Counted from the stretch's first letter, positions 8,122 through 16,349 are shown. The stretch: 41,183 nucleotides of DNA from an uncultured Lactobacillus sp. (GCF_947367125.1 NZ_CANBCQ010000024.1:1-41183); one strand, 5' to 3'. The notes: a model not told the origin generated them from the letters alone. A program made the numbers and translations.

Positions 8122-8298
8122 CTAATTCATCTCTCTTCTTGCAAAAAAGTGTTGATTCCACCATCTTACAAGGCCATTAGTGAAACGACGAGCATCACGT
8201 CCACACTCATAGCCCATGTTGTAATCAGCGTTATCACCGCCATTAACTTTAGACAGCTTTTCATCAGAAACAGATGTAAACTTGTTGAGTTTTTGCAT
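8122..8298 (-). CDS. Double-glycine bacteriocin-like peptide A
   Basis: 58 residues, short enough to be missed by automatic gene calling. It is preceded by AAAGGAG at good spacing. The leader begins MQKLNKFTSVSDEKLSKVNGG, with Gly20-Gly21 as the cleavage site. The predicted mature peptide of 37 residues starts DNADYNMGYECG. It contains GxxxG (G29-YEC-G33), one unpaired Cys (C32), a WW pair and a basic C-terminal part (FFARRE). Placement one base before peptide B and ahead of a C39 exporter supports a two-peptide (class IIb) bacteriocin. Activity is inferred, and a role as signal peptide cannot be excluded. Confidence 0.82.
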   Translation of the reverse strand: MQKLNKFTSVSDEKLSKVNGGDNADYNMGYECGRDARRFTNGLVRWWNQHFFARREMN

Positions 8299-8324
8299 TT
8301 TTATGCTCCTTTAATTACTAAGAA

Positions 8325-8342
8325 GGACCCCTTCGTAACACT
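8325..8342 (-). promoter_or_regulatory. Hairpin between the 34-residue peptide gene and peptide A
   Basis: AAGAAGG and CCTTCGT arms around ACC lie in the 91-bp leader before peptide A. There is no long T run, so it may be a processing or stability hairpin rather than a terminator. Confidence 0.35.
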
Positions 8343-8389
8343 TTAGGACTCAACGTTGATTCTTCATGGAAAGATCAAGCCCTATTCTC

Positions 8390-8494
8390 CTATTTCATCA
8401 ACTGAGTTAATAAAGCTAAGAAATTAGAACCTACAAGAATCATAGATCCGTTCCACATAATTTTAGTTAAAAGCAACATATACTTTTTTATCAT
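8390..8494 (-). CDS. Short hydrophobic peptide (34 aa) heading the bacteriocin operon
   Basis: ATG with GGGAAAGG 9-10 bases upstream opens a 34-codon frame. It starts MIKKYMLLLTKIMW, has a hydrophobic centre (SMILVGSNFLALL) and ends QLMK. It is divergent from the intact Rgg gene at 8619 and first in the peptide operon. Basic N-terminus, hydrophobic body and the place opposite an rgg gene are what short hydrophobic pheromones of Rgg regulators show, though 34 residues is at the long end. Alternatives are a leaderless antimicrobial peptide or a leader peptide. The gene is well supported; its function is not. Confidence 0.6.
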   Translation of the reverse strand: MIKKYMLLLTKIMWNGSMILVGSNFLALLTQLMK

Positions 8495-8529
8495 AATTAA
8501 AAACCTTTCCCGCTTAACTTCAAAATGAT

Positions 8530-8558
8530 TTTACACCCATTTCTATCCTACTTATGGT
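8530..8558 (+). promoter_or_regulatory. Candidate promoter of the Rgg gene at 8619
   Basis: TTTACA (8530-8535), a 17-base spacer and TATGGT (8553-8558) on the plus strand. The rgg ATG follows about 55 bases after the expected start. Confidence 0.45.
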
Positions 8559-8562
8559 AAAA

Positions 8563-8578
8563 TTCCTAATACTAGGAA
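8563..8578. promoter_or_regulatory. Dyad, candidate Rgg operator
   Basis: TTCCTAATACTAGGAA has 6-base arms. Seen from the leftward peptide operon it lies about 29 bases upstream of a possible -10 (TAAAAT), close to the geometry of the palindrome at 22399 beside another Rgg gene. Confidence 0.45.
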
Positions 8579-8618
8579 AATAATTTATATTTGAATATTT
8601 TTTCGAAGGGAAAAAGTA

Positions 8619-9476
8619 ATGAAAGATAGAATATACGGTCCTAAATTTAGAAAAATAAGAAAAAGTAACCATATAACTCTAATAAAAGCTGCACAAGGTG
8701 TAACTTCCAAATCCAGCCTATCATTATGGGAAAAAGGAAATGATAATTTATCATTTAATCAAGTTTTAACTCTTTTAGAAAATAACCATATTCAGTCAAT
8801 TGAATTTATCGAAAATCCTATTTTACCTGAATTACTAGTAATGACTCATCAAATTAATACATATTATTTGAAAAGCAACATATCAGCTCTATACAAATAC
8901 ACAATTACCAAACAAAAGGCTGCCACAAATAATCCACAAAGTAAAATTGTTTTTTTAAAATACTGCTATGTTTGTAATTTTTATCAAGACTTAAGCCAAG
9001 ATTATATTTTTTCTGAAGATGATAAAAAACGATTAACTAATATTTTACTTCAAATTTCAAACTGGCATTATGAAGATATTTTTTTCTTTGGTAATACATT
9101 AGGATTACTTAATTCTCAAACAATTCATAAACTAGCTAATCGATTAATTCAGTATTCTATTAACACAAATATAAGCACTAAACGTTGGTATATTAGCGTA
9201 CTCGACAGTCTCCTAAACGCTATCTCTGTTCTTATCAGAAAAGACTACAATCTAGCTAAAAAATTATTGCATCAATTCAAACAATTACCTTTATCAGACC
9301 GATATGCATTTGAGAAAATTTATATTAAAGCTTTTCAATCATACATTGACTATATTGAAACCAAGGATGATACAAAATTTAAAGCAATAATTCAAACTAC
9401 TGAATTATTAGATTTGCCTGATCTTAAAGACGGATTCATTACTGGATTTAAGCAAGTAAAACAAATTTATGGGTAA
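8619..9476 (+). CDS. Rgg/MutR-family transcription regulator
   Basis: 285 residues, the standard Rgg length. The N-terminal helix-turn-helix covers about 8-60 (GPKFRKIRKSNHITLIKAAQ, then SKSSLSLWEKG). A helical TPR-like peptide-sensing domain follows, with the Rgg hallmark CNFYQDL near 118. ATG is preceded by GAAGGG at good spacing. It is divergent from the peptide operon and probably activates it; the truncated Rgg gene at 3303 lies at the far end of the same cluster. There is no histidine kinase or response regulator here, so Rgg control is the likely regulatory route. A terminator follows directly. Confidence 0.88.
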   Translation: MKDRIYGPKFRKIRKSNHITLIKAAQGVTSKSSLSLWEKGNDNLSFNQVLTLLENNHIQSIEFIENPILPELLVMTHQINTYYLKSNISALYKYTITKQKAATNNPQSKIVFLKYCYVCNFYQDLSQDYIFSEDDKKRLTNILLQISNWHYEDIFFFGNTLGLLNSQTIHKLANRLIQYSINTNISTKRWYISVLDSLLNAISVLIRKDYNLAKKLLHQFKQLPLSDRYAFEKIYIKAFQSYIDYIETKDDTKFKAIIQTTELLDLPDLKDGFITGFKQVKQIYG

Positions 9477-9478
9477 AA

Positions 9479-9504
9479 AAGACGAGGTCCAAAAACCTCG
9501 TCTT
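9479..9504. terminator. Bidirectional terminator between rgg and the dlt operon end
   Basis: AAGACGAGGT and ACCTCGTCTT arms, with an A run on the left and T-rich sequence on the right. It serves both converging units. Confidence 0.85.
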
Positions 9505-9513
9505 CCTCTTTAT

Positions 9514-10455
9514 TTAAAATTCAAGCATCATCGTCATTGCACGATTGATCTTCTTTTTAATCTTTTTAAATTCGCCACTAGTGGTGTGATTATCTTGTAA
9601 AATGATCATGTTCTGGCCATCTTTGGTCGCCCGCATAAAGGTGTAATAACCTTCACCAGCACCATTAGCAGCCTTATAACGCTTCAGATTATAAAGCCCG
9701 CCATTGTAATAGCTCGGAGCTTGACCCTTGAACAAGATCTTTCTGCTCTTATCAGTCAATATCTTGCCAGTTAGAATATACTGCATGGTTTTGGCTAAAT
9801 CTGCGTTAGACATCACGATTGAACCAGCGCCTAACTCATTATGAGCATCCCTAACGGCTTTAGCATGGTTAACTTTGACATATTCGCCCTTACGCATTTC
9901 ATAGCCTGGTACCCAATGACTAGCCAATAACTTTGCCTTGTCTGACCACAAGAATTCACTGTGGGTTAACTTCAGCGGCTTGATATATGTATCGCGGAAC
10001 AACTGCTCGTATGATTTTTTCTCAAGCTTAGCCAAAATTCCACAAAGGAAAATGTAGTTCACTGAAGTGTAATGCCATTCGCCTAACTTCCTTGCATCAA
10101 ACAAGGTGTACTTGGCATCATGCTTAATGTTCTCTTCATCGGAGATAAACTCTGGCGTACCCAGTTGTTGATCAGTTGCTAGATCAAGGCCTGATGTCAT
10201 GTTGATCAAGTTACTAATCTTAACCGAATCGGCGCCCTGAACATTAGGATAAAACTTGGCCAGCTTATCGCTTAGCTTCAACTTTCCTTTTTCAACCTCA
10301 TGCATCACCATTGCAGCTGTCATTGACTTTTGAACTGAATTGATCAAATAGCTAGTGTCAGTCTTATTGTCCGTTGCATAATTAAGCAAAACTTTGCCAT
10401 GATTTATTACTAAAACTGAGCCTTTAACGCCCACATGGTCAATCGCCTGGCGCAC
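9514..10455 (-). CDS. Beta-lactamase-fold serine hydrolase ending the dlt operon
   Basis: 313 residues of the class C beta-lactamase/PBP4-like fold. SxxK is S40-VQK43 (INSVQKSM), and the second motif is Y129-T-S131 (usual YxN). It is the last gene of the dlt run; its GTG overlaps the dltD stop codon (TAGTG). In Lactiplantibacillus plantarum a related dlt-linked hydrolase, DltE, removes D-alanine from lipoteichoic acid, so a similar role is plausible. Oddly, this frame has no signal peptide or membrane anchor: the catalytic domain starts within the first ten residues and an in-frame stop lies just upstream. Either it acts inside the cell or the N-terminus was lost. Confidence 0.8.
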   Translation of the reverse strand: MRQAIDHVGVKGSVLVINHGKVLLNYATDNKTDTSYLINSVQKSMTAAMVMHEVEKGKLKLSDKLAKFYPNVQGADSVKISNLINMTSGLDLATDQQLGTPEFISDEENIKHDAKYTLFDARKLGEWHYTSVNYIFLCGILAKLEKKSYEQLFRDTYIKPLKLTHSEFLWSDKAKLLASHWVPGYEMRKGEYVKVNHAKAVRDAHNELGAGSIVMSNADLAKTMQYILTGKILTDKSRKILFKGQAPSYYNGGLYNLKRYKAANGAGEGYYTFMRATKDGQNMIILQDNHTTSGEFKKIKKKINRAMTMMLEF

Positions 10456-11741
10456 TACTCCGCTTTTAAACGGTCTTTATTGCTTAAATCAACTCGCTTA
10501 ACGTTATCCTTGTTTTGCCACTTCTTGGAGTAGAAGTAGTTAGACATATCATAGTCATAACGCTTATTAGGTTCCTTCATGAATGGTCGAACAGCTTGAT
10601 CAACTGCAACCCAGCCTTTCCAGCCAAGGTGAATCGTATCTTCCATGAAGTACTTTTCATTGCCTCGTCTTGAAAGATCAGCAATATTTTCAAAGCCCTG
10701 ACTGGTTAGCTGGTGTTCAATCTTAGCAACAGATTCCTGGTACATCTTTTCTGATAAACCAGTATACTTCATCCATTTTCCGTTAATTGGAGGAATAATG
10801 AATAATACATTAGTGTGTTGCTTAGCAAATTGTTCCAGCATTAATTGGAAGTCACCATATTCAACTGAGTGAACATAGTCGAAATTACGTTGACTGCCTT
10901 TCAAACGCTTTAATACCTTCTTAGGCAAACGAGTTCTATAGAAAGTATTGTCAATTCCCAAGTTATTTGAATTAGTATGCATCGCAGCTTGCTCTGCTGC
11001 AACCTTATTCAAAGCAGCTACAGAATACTTGTTAGGTAAAACCTTAGCTCTCTTTTGAATCTTATTTACACGATCACGTAATTGGAATGAGCTGAAGAAG
11101 TTATCTTCGTTACGCAACATTCGAAGACGGTTTTGTAAATAAAATTTTTGGAAGCTAGTCAACTCCTTGCCTTGAGCAATTTGCTTCAGACTATTCTTGA
11201 TTTCACCTTTTACATCTGGCATTTCCAACAGACGTTTAGCTGCATAACGATCAGTTGTATTATTCTTGGCACTAAGCAAGAAATTACATGCTTGTAGCGG
11301 TGAATAATACAATGCAAAGGCATTAGGATCTTGACCCTTTTTAGTGAACCATTGTGGTGAAATAATCACAACAGCCTTCTTGTTTCTAAGCTGTTTAGCT
11401 GTTCCTTGCATCCCTAAGAACTGAGCCAAGGATTGACTACCTGGTCCACCTAATAAGAATGGACGGTAGTTTCGATGGTACTTTTCCGCAATTACACTAG
11501 GGTGAAGTGGGTCAAATCTTGATAACTCACTTGAACCATAAAATGGCACATAGCCATCTTCAAAAGCTTCTCGCTTCATGGTGCTGCCCTTAAAGACAGT
11601 TGTATTTTGTGAAGCAGCAGCTTCATAGATTGTTTGCTTAGAAAAAGTTCTTTCCCAAGGAATCAGGAAAACAACTAACAAAAGGATAAAAGCGCAAAGA
11701 ACTGGGCCAAAGATTTGCCACAGCCGGCGTTTATTACTCAT
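10455..11741 (-). CDS. dltD: DltD, D-alanyl-lipoteichoic acid biosynthesis protein
   Basis: 428 residues, normal for DltD. One N-terminal membrane anchor (10-28) is followed by an extracellular SGNH-like domain. Catalytic Ser70 lies in FYGSSELSR, and Asp368 and His371 in DTIHLGW. DltD works with DltB in the last step of moving D-alanine onto teichoic acid outside the cell. The start overlaps dltC by 8 bases, which indicates translational coupling. Confidence 0.95.
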   Translation of the reverse strand: MSNKRRLWQIFGPVLCAFILLLVVFLIPWERTFSKQTIYEAAASQNTTVFKGSTMKREAFEDGYVPFYGSSELSRFDPLHPSVIAEKYHRNYRPFLLGGPGSQSLAQFLGMQGTAKQLRNKKAVVIISPQWFTKKGQDPNAFALYYSPLQACNFLLSAKNNTTDRYAAKRLLEMPDVKGEIKNSLKQIAQGKELTSFQKFYLQNRLRMLRNEDNFFSSFQLRDRVNKIQKRAKVLPNKYSVAALNKVAAEQAAMHTNSNNLGIDNTFYRTRLPKKVLKRLKGSQRNFDYVHSVEYGDFQLMLEQFAKQHTNVLFIIPPINGKWMKYTGLSEKMYQESVAKIEHQLTSQGFENIADLSRRGNEKYFMEDTIHLGWKGWVAVDQAVRPFMKEPNKRYDYDMSNYFYSKKWQNKDNVKRVDLSNKDRLKAE

Positions 11742-11973
11742 TTTCTAAGCTTTCCACCTTTGCCACAATCTTGTTTGGAGTGTCCCATTCTTCACGGTTG
11801 AATTCTGAAACAGGAACATCAATATCAAACTTTTCTTGTAAGCTCAAAAGCATTTGTACGCTCGCCATTGAGTCCATCAAACCATTGTCAAAGATGTTTT
11901 CGTCCATTTGGTCTGATAAGTCTTCACCAGTTAAATCGTTTAAAATGTCTAATACGCCTTGTTTTGTATCCAT
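11734..11973 (-). CDS. dltC: DltC, D-alanyl carrier protein
   Basis: 79 residues, the family length. The phosphopantetheine attachment site is Ser35 in GLMDSMASVQ. It is an acidic four-helix carrier that receives D-alanine from DltA and delivers it to DltB. GAGAGGTATTAATT precedes the ATG. It lies 36 bp after dltB and overlaps dltD. Confidence 0.96.
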   Translation of the reverse strand: MDTKQGVLDILNDLTGEDLSDQMDENIFDNGLMDSMASVQMLLSLQEKFDIDVPVSEFNREEWDTPNKIVAKVESLENE

Positions 11974-12009
11974 AATTAATACCTCTCAAAAAACAACTCA
12001 ATACTTATT

Positions 12010-13248
12010 CTACTTCCAGCCGAACCATAGTTGACTTAAGAAACCGGAGAAAATCAAGAAACTAAAACATACCACATTGAAAGTTAAGAAAATGGCGAAC
12101 CACTTAGTAAACTTGTTAGATGGAATTTGCTTCTTATGCTTTCTCTTAAATCTAAGCCACATATCGTTGATACAAATGGCTGAAGCGTGGAAGATACCAT
12201 AAACAATATAATACCACGTTAAGCCGTGCCAGAAACCCATGATTAAGAACAACAGGAAGTAAGAAACTTGTGATAATCTAATTCGATTCTTGAACAATTT
12301 TTTCTTCATTGCAAAGAAAGTGAACCGCATGTAGATGTAATCACGGAACCAGAATGATAAGGTAATGTGCCAACGGTTCCAGAAATCCTTAATGTTCTTA
12401 GAAATAAATGGCTTGTTAAAATTCATTGGCGTATGAATTCCCATAAAGTATGAGATTGATACAGCAAACAATGAATAACCTGCAAAGTCAAAGAATAGAT
12501 ACATACTGTAACAATACATGTAAGCTACAAGCCACCATGACAATTTCAAGCCGCCGTTTGCATTCCCAACGGCTAAAGCAGCGGCACTGACCTTTGGTAA
12601 CCAATAAGTACCAAAGAACCAGCCAATAATGAATTTATATAAAAAGCCTTGGAACAAGTATCTAACCGCATATTGCAGATCAGTAATATATGCATCACGT
12701 GTAGGTACTTTATCATAATCTTTCTTAAATCTACGGTAACGATCAATAGGACCTGAAGAAATAGTTGGAAAGAAGAGCAAGAACCTTGCATAAGTAATCG
12801 GGTCTACCTTCTTAATTGCCCCATCGCGCATTTCCATAATAACTTGCACGGTCTTAAAGGTTACATATGAAATACCTAAGAAACCAATGACAAATCCGAT
12901 TGAATTATCAGGGAACGCGGTTAAATATTTAACTGCAGCTAACGGGATAATTGCCAAAATTACAGCTAAACTGAAGACCCAGGTCTTATTCTTACCGTGA
13001 TGACAATAATACTGATAAGCAAAGGTTAAGGCAAATTCATAAACCAGCCAGATTAATAAGTTAACCCCTTGCTGCCAGTGATCACCATCATAAATCAAGA
13101 ATAAGAAAACAATTGAGAAAATTGCTTCATATGTCTTGAAGCGGTGACCGTAATAAAGTCCAATAATGATCGGAATTAAAGCGATCATCAAATAGACGAA
13201 GTATTGCGGGTTGGAATAAGGCTGTAAGTTAATGAAATTAAAATTCAC
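12010..13248 (-). CDS. dltB: DltB, membrane O-acyltransferase for D-alanine export
   Basis: 412 residues of the MBOAT family with about ten membrane segments. The two conserved histidines are His294 (FWNRWHITLSFWFRDY) and His341 (GFWHGLTWYY), 47 apart as in characterised DltB. It takes D-alanine from DltC and passes it to the outer face, where DltD acts. The start is a GTG whose first base is the last base of the dltA stop codon. Confidence 0.96.
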   Translation of the reverse strand: MNFNFINLQPYSNPQYFVYLMIALIPIIIGLYYGHRFKTYEAIFSIVFLFLIYDGDHWQQGVNLLIWLVYEFALTFAYQYYCHHGKNKTWVFSLAVILAIIPLAAVKYLTAFPDNSIGFVIGFLGISYVTFKTVQVIMEMRDGAIKKVDPITYARFLLFFPTISSGPIDRYRRFKKDYDKVPTRDAYITDLQYAVRYLFQGFLYKFIIGWFFGTYWLPKVSAAALAVGNANGGLKLSWWLVAYMYCYSMYLFFDFAGYSLFAVSISYFMGIHTPMNFNKPFISKNIKDFWNRWHITLSFWFRDYIYMRFTFFAMKKKLFKNRIRLSQVSYFLLFLIMGFWHGLTWYYIVYGIFHASAICINDMWLRFKRKHKKQIPSNKFTKWFAIFLTFNVVCFSFLIFSGFLSQLWFGWK

Positions 13249-14762
13249 TACTTATTAACCTCCTTAATTACCGCCTTAATATCTACCTTGCCGTTTTGCG
13301 AAATTGGTAACGCATCTTGGTAGACATAACGTTGTGGAATCATGTAAGGCATGACGTTCTTAGCTAGATCCTCACGAATCATCTTGGTTAAAGTGGCATC
13401 AGAGTATTGACGACGAACGCCTTCTTTTAGTTCGATTTCTGCAACGATCTGCTTAACGGTGTGGTCCTTGTTATACTTAGGAGCTGCAACGCCATAACGA
13501 ACTAAATCATTCTTAGTTAAGTAGAAATTGATTTCTTCAAGCTCAATTCTGTAACCATTGAACTTAATCTGGAAGTCAATTCGACCACGGTAAAAGAGCA
13601 TATCACCATCAAAGAATCCTGCATCCCCACTGCGGTAGCTGCGATACTCAGCGCCATCTTCATGGAAGAAGGCAGCTTCCGTCTTTTCCGGATTATTCAT
13701 ATAACCCTTAGAAACGCTAGGACCACTGATGATAATTTCACCTTCACCAGGCTTATCACCCTTGGTAGTATCGATTGTAATCTTGGTATCTTCCTTAACC
13801 TTACCAATTGGCAAACGGTCGTACTTCTTAAGTACCTCATCAGTAATTTCAACTTGCGTTACGGCAACTGTCGTTTCAGTTGGGCCATAAGTGTTGAAAA
13901 TATGACTGTCTGGAAACTTCTTCTTAAGCATTTCAGCTTCACTATGAGGCAACTCTTCCCCACAGAACAAGAAGTGACTTAAGTCTGGATGGTGCTCTTG
14001 ATCAAAAGTTTTATCTAAGAAACACATTTGCGCAAATGAAGGAGTTGAAACCCAAACGTTAAATTGCATCTTCGGTAAAGTTTGGAACAACTTACCGAAG
14101 TTTTGGGTAACATCATGTGGTAAAACTACTAACTTACCAGCAGAAACAAGTGCTGGGTAAAGACTCATTACTGATAAATCAAATGAGTAAGGTGCTTGTG
14201 CCAAGAAACTTGGATGTTCTGGCAAATTGAAGTCTGACAATTCCCAGTTAACAAAACTAAGTAAATTATCATGACTAATTTGTACACCCTTAGGCTTACC
14301 AGTAGTACCTGAGGTAAAGATAATGTAGTAGTTGTCATCACCTTCAACGAAGTCTTTTTCATTGACTTCAAAGTCGCCGTCTTCAACTTCGCTTGCCTTA
14401 AGTACCTTAACCCCAGTTAAATCAACCTCTGGTAATGGATCAATTTCCAAAACTAGTGGTGATTTGGAAACGTCTTGAATCATAGTTAAACGTTCCGCAT
14501 TAGAGTAACTAGCGATCGGAATATAAGCGTGACCTGATTTTACACAACCTAAAAAACTAGCAATCATTTCAAAAGTTTGTCCACCCCAAATCATAATTGG
14601 AGCATCTTTTGGAATGTCTAAGCTGGCAATCTTATGTGCCCATGCATTAGAACGTTGCTTAAGGTCACCGTACGTATTAGTTTCACCGAGATAGTCGTAA
14701 ACAATCCGCTCTGGTTCATTTGCGGCGATCTCATCAATTTTCTTAATAATATCTTGAATCAT
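13248..14762 (-). CDS. dltA: DltA, D-alanine--carrier protein ligase
   Basis: 504 residues of the acyl-adenylate-forming family. The ATP loop is FTSGTTGKPKG (about 152-162), followed by FCGEELP, NTYGPTETTVAV and YRSGD. The catalytic Lys492 lies in QNGKVDIKAV near the C-terminus. It activates D-alanine with ATP and loads DltC in the cytoplasm. It is the first enzyme gene of the operon after dltX (15 bp gap), with AAGGTAGGTG upstream of the ATG. Confidence 0.97.
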   Translation of the reverse strand: MIQDIIKKIDEIAANEPERIVYDYLGETNTYGDLKQRSNAWAHKIASLDIPKDAPIMIWGGQTFEMIASFLGCVKSGHAYIPIASYSNAERLTMIQDVSKSPLVLEIDPLPEVDLTGVKVLKASEVEDGDFEVNEKDFVEGDDNYYIIFTSGTTGKPKGVQISHDNLLSFVNWELSDFNLPEHPSFLAQAPYSFDLSVMSLYPALVSAGKLVVLPHDVTQNFGKLFQTLPKMQFNVWVSTPSFAQMCFLDKTFDQEHHPDLSHFLFCGEELPHSEAEMLKKKFPDSHIFNTYGPTETTVAVTQVEITDEVLKKYDRLPIGKVKEDTKITIDTTKGDKPGEGEIIISGPSVSKGYMNNPEKTEAAFFHEDGAEYRSYRSGDAGFFDGDMLFYRGRIDFQIKFNGYRIELEEINFYLTKNDLVRYGVAAPKYNKDHTVKQIVAEIELKEGVRRQYSDATLTKMIREDLAKNVMPYMIPQRYVYQDALPISQNGKVDIKAVIKEVNK

Positions 14763-14777
14763 GTGACAGCACCTACC

Positions 14778-14930
14778 TTAAAATTCGTTATAAATGAAGT
14801 GAACAGATGTAAGTCCACTATATTCATATAAATAGATAAGAGCCATCAGGATTCCAAAATAAATAATTGTTTTCAAAACAAACATACCAATACGTTTGCC
14901 TCGAGAATCAACCTTCGTCTTTTTATTCAT
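14778..14930 (-). CDS. dltX: DltX, small membrane protein of D-alanylation
   Basis: 50 residues, too short for many gene finders. The basic N-terminus (MNKKTKVDSRGKR) is followed by one membrane helix (about 16-36) and the conserved DltX ending HFIYNEF. AAGGGAG lies 6 bases before the ATG. DltX is known to be needed with DltB/C/D for D-alanine transfer. The gene heads the dlt operon. Confidence 0.93.
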   Translation of the reverse strand: MNKKTKVDSRGKRIGMFVLKTIIYFGILMALIYLYEYSGLTSVHFIYNEF

Positions 14931-14957
14931 TTTTTCTCCCTTAACTTTAGCTTTCGC

Positions 14958-14985
14958 CTTATATTACTACAAATAGCGGCAACAA
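14958..14985 (-). promoter_or_regulatory. Candidate dlt operon promoter
   Basis: Read leftwards, TTGTTG, a 16-base spacer and TATAAG lie 28 bases before the dltX ATG. Weak consensus; an alternative TGTTAAAAT lies farther upstream. Confidence 0.35.
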
Positions 14986-15026
14986 ACGCACTAACAGCAT
15001 ATATTTTAACAAATTTAAACTTTTTC

Positions 15027-15194
15027 TTAAATCTTTACCCACTTATTTAATATTACGAAAGCGTTTTCTTTATTGTATTTTCTTGCAGTCACGGTAAGCA
15101 AAAATAATGGAATAAAAATAACTGTTGCCGGAAATAAACAAAACCATCCTGAAAAACGTAAAAAAATTTCTTTTTTACGATAATCTATCTTCAT
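15027..15194 (-). CDS. Small membrane protein (55 aa) upstream of dltX
   Basis: ATG with AAAGGAAACTATA upstream opens a 55-codon frame. It starts MKIDYRKKEIFLRFSGW, has one strong membrane helix (about 16-35) and a basic tail ending NKWVKI. It begins 18 bp after the beta-propeller gene and ends 96 bp before dltX, on the same strand. No family is recognised. The good ribosome site and coherent membrane topology make it a likely real gene. A link to teichoic acid or envelope work is suggested only by position. Confidence 0.6.
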   Translation of the reverse strand: MKIDYRKKEIFLRFSGWFCLFPATVIFIPLFLLTVTARKYNKENAFVILNKWVKI

Positions 15195-15212
15195 TATAGT
15201 TTCCTTTCATCA

Positions 15213-16349
15213 TTAACTGCCAAATAATGCATTGATATTCACCGACAAAATTCGATCCATGACGACAATTTCTGGTCTAGCATAGATCTTAGAACCTGAT
15301 TCAAATACGCATAGCAGTTGGCCTTTATAAGCAGTAATTTGCTCTAAATACGGCGGCATAGAAATTACCAATTCCGCATTCTTTTCATCTAAAGCATTTA
15401 AAGCCGAAGTTGGGAAAACATAAAGTTTCGAATCGCCGCCACCATAAGACTGGCTCAAAAAGATCTTATTTTGATAAATTGCAATTCCTTGAATTTGCTT
15501 ATCCATTGAAGTTTCGCCAGTTGGATCGGACCATTGCAGCGTCCCGGTAACAGATTTAACTTCATTATTAGTAATTGAGCCACGATTTTTGCCGCTACGT
15601 GCGATGGTGTAAGCCGCAACTTTTCCTCGGCCATACATGTTAAAAAAGCCAACGAACAATTGACCGTCATAGTAGGTAACAGTTGATGCTTTTTCAACTG
15701 CAGGGATGGCAATTTGATACTTATACTTAATTGGTATTTGACTACCATCTTGATAGGCCTTTAATTCCGCCATTGAAAAGGCGGCTAGTGCTGAAGATTT
15801 ACCCACTGAGCCAGTTACCCAAATATTTTTGGCTACTGGATCATAAGCAATCCCACCTAGATGTGGCCGACCGGGGATTTGAATTGTCTTAAGATATTTG
15901 CCTGTTTTCTTATCCAAGACATAAACAACCGAAGCATGCTCATGTTCCCCATCATAAGCCGTTAACAAAATGTATTTGCCTGCAACCGTAATCCCCTGCG
16001 GGGTCATTGCAGTCGCTGTATTTACTTTTTTAGTTTTAAAATCATAACTTTTAGTAGCGACTAATCCTGGCAAAACAAAGTCTTTTCCATCCCAAGTGCG
16101 CGGGGGCACATAATTGGCAATCTTATTAATAAAAGGATACTTTTCACGCAATGCTTTTTGGTAATTGGCAAAATTGTGCCAAGCGGGACTAGTGCTTGTC
16201 CCATCCTTAGCAACTTTTTCTTTTGGTCGTTGGCGGATCATCTCCTGCTTCTGCCACCATTGGTAACCGAAATAACCTCCTGTACCAATTCCTGCAAGCA
16301 AAAGCAGCACCAACAAGAAGCGCAAGATTCTTTTACCAATTGTTTTCAA
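15213..16349 (-). CDS. Membrane-anchored beta-propeller protein, unknown function
   Basis: 378 residues. The N-terminal anchor (about 8-29, VLLLLAGIGTGGYFGYQWW) is followed by an extracellular domain with repeated strands and phrases such as GKYILLTAYDG, GGIAYDPVAKNIWVTG and GIAIYQNKIFLSQSYGGGDS, typical of YncE/SMP-30-like beta-propellers. The start is TTG with AAGGGAG upstream; a TATAAT (16395-16400, minus strand) gives the -10. No catalytic residues can be assigned. Position ahead of the dlt genes suggests a cell-envelope role. Confidence 0.72.
   Translation of the reverse strand: MKTIGKRILRFLLVLLLLAGIGTGGYFGYQWWQKQEMIRQRPKEKVAKDGTSTSPAWHNFANYQKALREKYPFINKIANYVPPRTWDGKDFVLPGLVATKSYDFKTKKVNTATAMTPQGITVAGKYILLTAYDGEHEHASVVYVLDKKTGKYLKTIQIPGRPHLGGIAYDPVAKNIWVTGSVGKSSALAAFSMAELKAYQDGSQIPIKYKYQIAIPAVEKASTVTYYDGQLFVGFFNMYGRGKVAAYTIARSGKNRGSITNNEVKSVTGTLQWSDPTGETSMDKQIQGIAIYQNKIFLSQSYGGGDSKLYVFPTSALNALDEKNAELVISMPPYLEQITAYKGQLLCVFESGSKIYARPEIVVMDRILSVNINALFGS

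Noticed and set aside
11771..12034. 87-codon plus-strand ORF over dltC
   Set aside because: Antisense shadow of dltC and the end of dltB, with no ribosome site.
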